From positions 1 through 64,000 of the forward strand of contig SADC01001073.1 of NCBI GenBank assembly GCA_004194705.1: 64,000 bases of DNA. Reading direction: 5' to 3'. How positions within the stretch are numbered: position 1 is the stretch's first letter; each line of letters starts with the position of its first letter. The DNA comes from Ditylenchus dipsaci. Lineage: Eukaryota; Nematoda; Chromadorea; Rhabditida; Anguinidae. Below the pieces are notes generated by a model. That model was given only the letters and a program-made list of their open reading frames with translations, did no database searches and was not told the origin of the DNA. The position numbers and the translations under genes were made by a program. Below, in pieces: positions 58,904 through 64,000 of the stretch.

Positions 58904-59058
58904 ATACAAAATCTCAGCTTACAGATACATTATCTATGTCGAATATTACGAGTGTGCACTTTTGCAGTTGTATATGCCTCCGATAATTGTTGGTTAAATA
59001 AATGTTGGGCGGTCTATGTGACTTTTATGGCTCTATAATAAATTCCAGTGTGTTATTA

Positions 59059-59980
59059 GGGTCCCCGACAATTGACCCCTGGGCCGACTGACCCCCGTGG
59101 CTTTTTGACTATGTTCATTTTTAATCTGTTCATTTTTAAGTCAGATTTTGTATTTATTCATTTTTTCTGTGTTTTTTTTGAACATTAATATTTACTAAAG
59201 TTATAAAATTAAGCAATCTGATGAATGCTAATATAGAGATCGCGAAAAAAGCTTAATAGCTAAGTGGTTGCAAGAAGCGTTTGCACACAGATGTTGCAAC
59301 AGGGCGTATCGTTAAAAAAGTAGGAAGGCATAACTATGATGTGGATTCAACAGCCCTGTCAGTTGCATTGTTTAAACAGTCTCTCACAAAAGGGTCGCTA
59401 CTACTATGGAAGTAAAATTTTGATAAGAGACTTTTTCTGGTTGTCTTTAAATTAAAATTATATATGGAATCCTGCTCAAATATTCAATGATATTCTTCCA
59501 TCAGCGAGAGCAGTTCAATCCAAAATTACAAAAAGTGCTTACAGGAAAGCTGTTCAGAGAACTCGTATGAGACAGACCGATGGTCCATCAATTCCAGGTT
59601 ATGTAAACTTCAGAATTCCGGGTGGCTTTAAAAGATACGATGGCGGAAACTTCTTGCTAGGTGACTCTAAAGATGAGAACAGGCTAGTCTTTCAACCACA
59701 TACGTTATCATACGAGAATAGGTCAGTTGTTGAATACCTTGGTTGCAATGCTATAACCTTCATGATAAGCGAATAGAATTTCGGCGATGAATACTCCAAT
59801 AATTGTTATACTCTCTGTTTGATGTTTTTGTTGTTCTATTAACCAGAATAAAAACCTGTTTGCTGTTCGAATTTTTTATTTGCCTAGTTTCATTTCTGAT
59901 TTCATGAAATTACAAAATGCTTTAATAGTCAAAAAGCCACAGGGGGTCAATCGGCCAAGGGGGTCAATTGTCCTGCTCCC
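59059..59980. mobile_element. foldback-type element with GGG ends carrying an ORF
   Basis: Left 'gggtccccgacaattgaccc' and right complement 'gggagcaggacaattgaccc' are the ends, followed by 'gactgacccccgtggc' and its complement (59090-59105 and 59930-59965). Near-identical flanks gtgttatta/gtgtcatta (59050-59058, 59981-59989) suggest a 9-bp TSD with one change. The interior is unique and coding-like. Confidence 0.7.
59460..59776 (+). CDS. unrecognised ORF inside the 59059-59980 element
   Basis: An open frame from about 59460 to the TAG at 59774-59776 reads NPAQIFNDILPSARAVQSKI, then SIPGYVNFRIPGGFKRYDGG, and ends TFMISE. An upstream frame (about 59305-59415; VGRHNYDVDSTALSVALFKQ) may be an earlier exon, but I cannot find a splice pair that keeps the frame. 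AATAAA follows at about 59847. The composition is that of a real protein. It is either element-encoded or captured host sequence; no family is recognised. Confidence 0.4.
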
Positions 59981-60599
59981 GTGTCATTAACATGCTGTTA
60001 TTAACTCCCTCATTGACAAAACCCCTTGCTAATATTATGATTAGCAGGTCCTTGGAAATTCTGTACATTCTTTATTAATTACTCACCTCCCTGACAATTA
60101 TCAACTCTCTGATATTTATTAAAACGAGGAACCTTATATCTCAGCCTAGAGCAAACATTTCGCAAATCTGTTTTTTTGCGTTTTTTTAACTAGGGAGGCC
60201 CAGGAGTAAATATGTTAACAGAGGAAAAACAAATGTAATGGATTTGTGGTGATTTTGATTAAAAAATTTTTGTTTTATTTTAAAAGTGGTGCTAGATGGC
60301 CGCTAAAAGCGTCCAAAATTTCATAACAAAATATGCTTTTTATTTAAAGGGGGAGGAAACTTCATATACGCATTGCCTAAGTCACAGGTTCGACTACTAC
60401 TTGGTATACACCTTATTTTTTTACCTTCTTTTGTTTACAAGTTTGGTGTCAAAATGTTCCTCACACTCCTGGCTATCCAAAAAAAATCATTAGCGCAGGG
60501 TTTAAAATCTACTGAAGCTTATTTACAGGCTACAATAAGCTAAATTTCCGAAAATTTATTGGTTTCGGGGTTTTTCTTTGACTGCTTTGATTGATAATT

Positions 60600-60655
60600 T
60601 GGTGTCGGGAAAATTGCGCCGGGAAAATTGAGCCGGGAAAATTGAGCCGATTATA
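60600..60655. repeat. 'gggaaaattgagcc' short array
   Basis: Three tandem copies of cgggaaaattg(a/c)gc. Between 59990 and 60600 I see only a partial TTAA-type element end (60344-60420) and no gene. Confidence 0.5.
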
Positions 60656-60754
60656 AAATGGTAATACTAAAATCTAGCACCAAAATACATTTTTCTAGTG
60701 CCAAAATTCAACATGCATAGAAAGACTGTTTGTAAAGTTAGAGATTTTTTCCTT

Positions 60755-60960
60755 GTCACATGAACGTGTAGCCCTGAATCTCAGCTTTCTAACTAGACTT
60801 CAATTTCCTGGTTTCAAAGATATGAAGATTTTGAGCTTTGTATGAAGTAACTTTTTCGACCAACTTTCTCTATTCAGACCCCTAAATCTCCAACTTTTTA
60901 AATTTTTTTTTCTGAAAAAAGATAACTTGTTGAGTAGCTGAGATTCAGGGCTACACGATG
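60755..60960. repeat. palindrome with 'gtagccctgaatctcagct' ends
   Basis: 'gtagccctgaatctcagct' is complemented by 'agctgagattcagggctac'. The same word is seen near 41013 and 41200. Confidence 0.65.
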
Positions 60961-61063
60961 ATTAAAAAAATTTCAGAAGTGTACCTACAAAGTGAAGAGA
61001 AAAAGAGAAAAGTTCAAAAAAAAATGAAAATTTTGGTACTGGAAATAAGTATTTTGGTAGTAC

Positions 61064-61120
61064 AGTCGAACCTCGCTAAAGGGACACTCGCTAAAGGGAC
61101 ACCCTCGATAAAGGGACACC
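61064..61120. mobile_element. pogo/Tigger-like terminal fragment
   Basis: 'tacagtcgaacctcgctaaa' followed by repeats of 'gctaaagggacac' is a typical pogo/Tigger-type inverted end at a TA site. The opposite end was not found. Confidence 0.5.
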
Positions 61121-61357
61121 TTGGAAATTTCCTGGCTAGAGTCCCACTGAATAAGGCAAATTGAACCTCGCTTGTGTTTTCTGTATTTTGGTTTGAGATT
61201 TTTGAAATGAGTGAAAAAATTTCCTCTATCCCTGGTGTGCACCCGCAGTGATTCAAAAAGTGAATCCCAAGATTCTCGTAGTCAATGCTTATCTAAGGTT
61301 TACCATCAACCTTCCCCTTCACAGATATTCTATAAGAAAGTTTAGAGAAATCAGCAG

Positions 61358-62438
61358 ATGTCTTTGCTCAAGCATGTGAACTGGGTTAAAGTGGCTGGTC
61401 GACCAACTCGTTACTCTTGCATAAGTTATGAAGAAACCCAGACCCGAATATGCAAGACTATTTCACGTTTCTGCTTATTCCTGGTCTTTAATTTTTCCAT
61501 TCAAAGCATGCATAGAAACAATAATAAATGTTTAGGAAACCCAGGCAACGACCTTTTTTACGAAAATTTCGGTCAACAATTTGTACAAGAAATAAGTAAA
61601 AAACAAACTGGCAGTGCTACTATCTACACTATATCCCATCTAAACCATGCGCCCAAAGATAAAGGATGTTCGACTACCCAGCAAGGTCAACTGATTCGTT
61701 GCATATAAAAAATAAAACTTTGAAATGTATTTAGAGCTATTCAATTTGAGTGAACAAATAGAGCATAAACTGGACTTCTGCCGAGAACACCTCTCAGAAA
61801 ACCGCAGTCTTTATTTGGTTGGCCATTCTATAGGCGCTTACATTTGTTTGCGGTAGGCAAGCTTGCCTAGTACAGGGCGTCCCAAAATTACGCGTGCATT
61901 TTTTAAGTTTGTTTCAATTCCCGAAAAAATGCATTCGAATTATTAAAGAATTATTAACGAAAAATTATTAAAGTAATCCAGTCAATTGTGTGATTATTCT
62001 CTTTGAGAGTAGTTGAGCTTATAAACTGTAAGCACAACTTGGTTCCATACTCTCAAACAAAATAATTACAAAATAAGCTAGATGTTTTCAAAATGTGCAA
62101 TATTTTCAGACTTGAAAGGTCTGAAAAAGGTCTATTTAGACCTAAATGCTCATCCCTCGTCGTAGAACTCGTTTTTCTAGTCAAATTGAGAAAGTTTTTG
62201 AGTTTCTCGCACAAAAAAAAAGTTAAAAAAGCCAGAGTTAATTTTTTCCACGTATTGGAAAGCCGTGACACAGTGGTTATCATAAACTCCTATTTTTCGA
62301 TTAATTTAACAATTATTCAGAATGCTCGACCAGCTGAAAAAAGAAGGTTGGACTGTATCTGGTTGTTATTGCCTGTTTCCTGCTGTGGAAAGGATGGCTA
62401 AGACACCAAGTGGTCAAAAAGTTATTCCCCTCATCCAG
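61358..62438 (+). CDS. LDAH: lipid droplet-associated hydrolase (LDAH)-like, 5' part
   Basis: Exons: 61358-61466, 61536-61685, 61735-61852 and 62321-62438, with introns of 69, 49 and 468 nt; the next donor, gtagtt, is at 62439, and later exons are beyond the window or hidden. Family blocks: NPGND-FYE (the oxyanion NPGN-type loop), TIYTISHLNHAPKDKG, QIEHKLDFCREHL, the nucleophile elbow LVGHSIGAYICLR with the catalytic serine, and CYCLFPAVERMAKTPSG. LDAH is an alpha/beta hydrolase on lipid droplets involved in sterol ester/lipid turnover. The amino end is diverged and the 69-nt first intron is the least certain call: reading through it also stays open. The start is the first in-frame Met, after an AG. 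Confidence 0.82.
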
Positions 62439-62764
62439 GTAGTTTACAAGTTGTAATTTTTACGTTAGAAGAGAAGACTTATTTTTTCACCCTAATCTTG
62501 AAACTGTTACTCTGAAAAAGGCTGAAATTCATAAGGACTGAAATTGAATCGCGTTCTCAAAAGTCTGAATTTCATCGGTAAATTACTGAATTTCACCACT
62601 AAATTTTATTTTGACATTGTTTTTTTGATTTCGCCGTGATTTTTATGATTTTTTCTGTTTGTTAGTTTCTGTTTGTAGTTTCTGTTTGTTTCTGTTTCTT
62701 TCTTAGCTTTATAATAAGCTATCAATCTTTACTGAATGGGTTTGAAAATGTGGGGATTCAGATA

Positions 62765-63568
62765 CAGTAGCGGCCAAAAAATGCACCAAGGGTGTAATTT
62801 TTAAAAATTGTATGTCTTGCAGTGATTTTTTCACATTATCAAAAAACGAGTAGAGCCATTTTGTAGCATTTTTAATGCTCTTTCAAATGCGCTAGAGATT
62901 CCTGCGCAAATATAATTCGATAAACTCTAAAAAGTCGTTTTTATGCCATGACTTCGATTTTCAGCGGCCAAAAAAATGCACCAAATGACATTATATCTGT
63001 TTTCTTCCTTGTTTTTCTTTACTTCGTTTCTATTTTTGTGGAAATATTATATTTATTGGTTAAATTATAGATATGGCAAAGAAACAGTTATCTCTTGATG
63101 CGAAGAAAGCGATTATACAAGCGAAGAAGCGAGGAGACAGTGATCGTATGGTTGCTTCACAATTTGGCGTTGATCATGGAACAATTTCGCGAATCTATGG
63201 TTAAAGCAAAGCAGGCCGAAGCAAATAGTGGCTGGATGGTTCAAGGATAATAATGTTACCGTTTTGCAATGGCCGTCTCAGTCTCCGGATCTCAACCCGA
63301 TCGAACATCTATGGGAGGAATTGGACCGTCGGTTGCGCAAAAAGACTTACAAGAAATTGGACAAGCTGATGGAAGCAATCAAGGAAGAATGGCAGAAAAT
63401 CCCTTTGGAAAGAATTATAAAACTTGTTGATTCTATGCCTAAACGTTGTCAAGCTGTTATTGATGCAAAAGGTTACAGTACAAAGTACTAGTTATTTAAT
63501 AAAATATTTGGTGCATTTTTTTTGGCCGCTGAAAATCGAAGTCATGGCATAAAAACGACTTTTTAGAG
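62765..63568. mobile_element. Tc1/mariner element with internal deletion
   Basis: The left end has an outer repeat 'cagtagcggccaaaaaatgc' after TA and an inner direct repeat 'cagcggccaaaaaaatgcac' (62963-62982), with 'aagtcgtttttatgccatga' before it. On the right only the inner repeat and its neighbour are present in reverse (63509-63568); the outer right repeat is missing, apparently displaced by the following sequence. Confidence 0.85.
63073..63491 (+). pseudogene. Tc1-like transposase, internally deleted
   Basis: The first frame (63073-63204) gives a helix-turn-helix start, MAKKQLSLDAKKAIIQ, then VASQFGVDHGTISRIYG, and ends in TAA. The second frame (about 63206-63491) resumes with WPSQSPDLNPIEHLWEELDR, the conserved block that follows the second catalytic Asp and contains the last catalytic Glu. 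About 200 codons including the first catalytic Asp are gone, so the copy is inactive. Confidence 0.85.
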
Positions 63569-64000
63569 TTTATTTATTTATTATTTACGCAAATGTATCA
63601 CAATACAATTACGCAACTAAAATTCAAGTACAAAGTTAAAGATGTGTAAGTCACACTCCATATTGGCTGCTACACTTACAAATTATCAGTAAAACGACAA
63701 TGAACAATTGACGTTAGATGGATTGATTCTTGCAAAAATACAAAGAAATTTACATTAAAGTGACAGCATGAAAAAATTTCAATTTGATCAGATAAAATTT
63801 ACAATATTTTAAATTTGGCTAAAAAACAATTCACGACAACAGTTATACTACTACCGAAAATTTGCGTGGATCATGGATTTCTTTTACAGTTAGATCAGAA
63901 ACATAATACTTTAAAAGACCACATTTTTGTTATTTTCATAGGCTTCTTTTCTAAGTGCATGGAGTTTGGTTAGTTCAATTTCTGTCATGTCGCGCCTCAC
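63569..64000 (-). repeat. possible 3' end of a non-LTR retroelement or flanking exon
   Basis: On the minus strand the sequence ends 'acatttgcgtaaataataaa' followed by a taaa-type tail at 63569, a look common in LINE 3' ends; it begins exactly where the Tc1 right end breaks off. At the window edge (64000 to about 63916, minus) a frame reads TEIELTKLHALRKEAYENNK before a stop. No reverse transcriptase is visible, so this is tentative. Confidence 0.3.

Overview
The window is from a eukaryote, almost certainly an invertebrate animal. It is AT-rich. Its real genes are split by short introns, mostly 44-62 nt, with GT donors and T-rich ..TTTCAG acceptors, and they include a Src-family tyrosine kinase, a proteasome lid subunit, an ARMC1-like protein and an LDAH-like lipid-droplet hydrolase. 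Intron size and acceptor style would suit a nematode, but the sequence alone does not fix the phylum.

Genes that can be followed exon by exon: a small secreted or membrane hypothetical protein (5343-5973, +); a complete Src-family kinase of 543 aa in seven exons (26487-39592, +); a complete PSMD14/Rpn11 proteasome deubiquitinase of 317 aa in six exons (28370-29570, -), nested inside the 7.26 kb second intron of the kinase; an F-box-like gene of about 379 aa (51342-54503, +); a complete ARMC1-like gene of 284 aa (56498-58903, +); and the 5' part of an LDAH-like serine hydrolase (61358-62438, +) that runs off the window. Several weaker exons are listed with low confidence. The kinase, the proteasome subunit, ARMC1 and LDAH are unrelated housekeeping genes; I see no operon-like logic.

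Most of the remaining DNA is mobile. The dominant form is the foldback element: long inverted arms, each built from a short word (about 10-20 bp) repeated many times, with a different word in each family (for example cgcatttgggcac, ctgtcccggaca, tttgctaaaggc, cgactcgatacaa, cgtaagagcgaa). Target-site duplications (TSDs) of 8-9 bp can be read directly at eight of these, at 6104, 7158, 15886, 21901, 27615, 29981, 35301 and 51666, and imperfect ones at 54831 and 59059. Many termini resemble GG(g/c)TGTAC or GGGTAC. An element with GGTAC ends (20473-21254) holds a broken Merlin/IS1595-type transposase, a plausible source of the enzyme for the group. There are also hAT elements (4418, 12615, 40017) with 8-bp TSDs, Tc1/mariner elements with IR/DR ends (51468, 62765, and inside the 48.3-51.2 kb palindrome), palindromic MITEs at TTAA sites, pogo/Tigger-like ends, and tRNA-derived pieces.

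Layout: 1-5.0 kb foldbacks and one arm of a 40-kb-spaced inverted pair; 5.3-9.4 kb a small gene and two array-armed elements, one carrying an ORF; 9.8-24.4 kb nested foldbacks, a hAT element, the Merlin relic and a 34-bp tandem array; 26.5-39.6 kb the kinase with its nested gene and heavily invaded introns; 40-46.6 kb nested foldbacks and the other inverted arm; 48.3-51.2 kb a near-perfect palindrome; 51.3-62.4 kb three genes in the same orientation; 62.7-64 kb a Tc1 relic and a probable retroelement tail.
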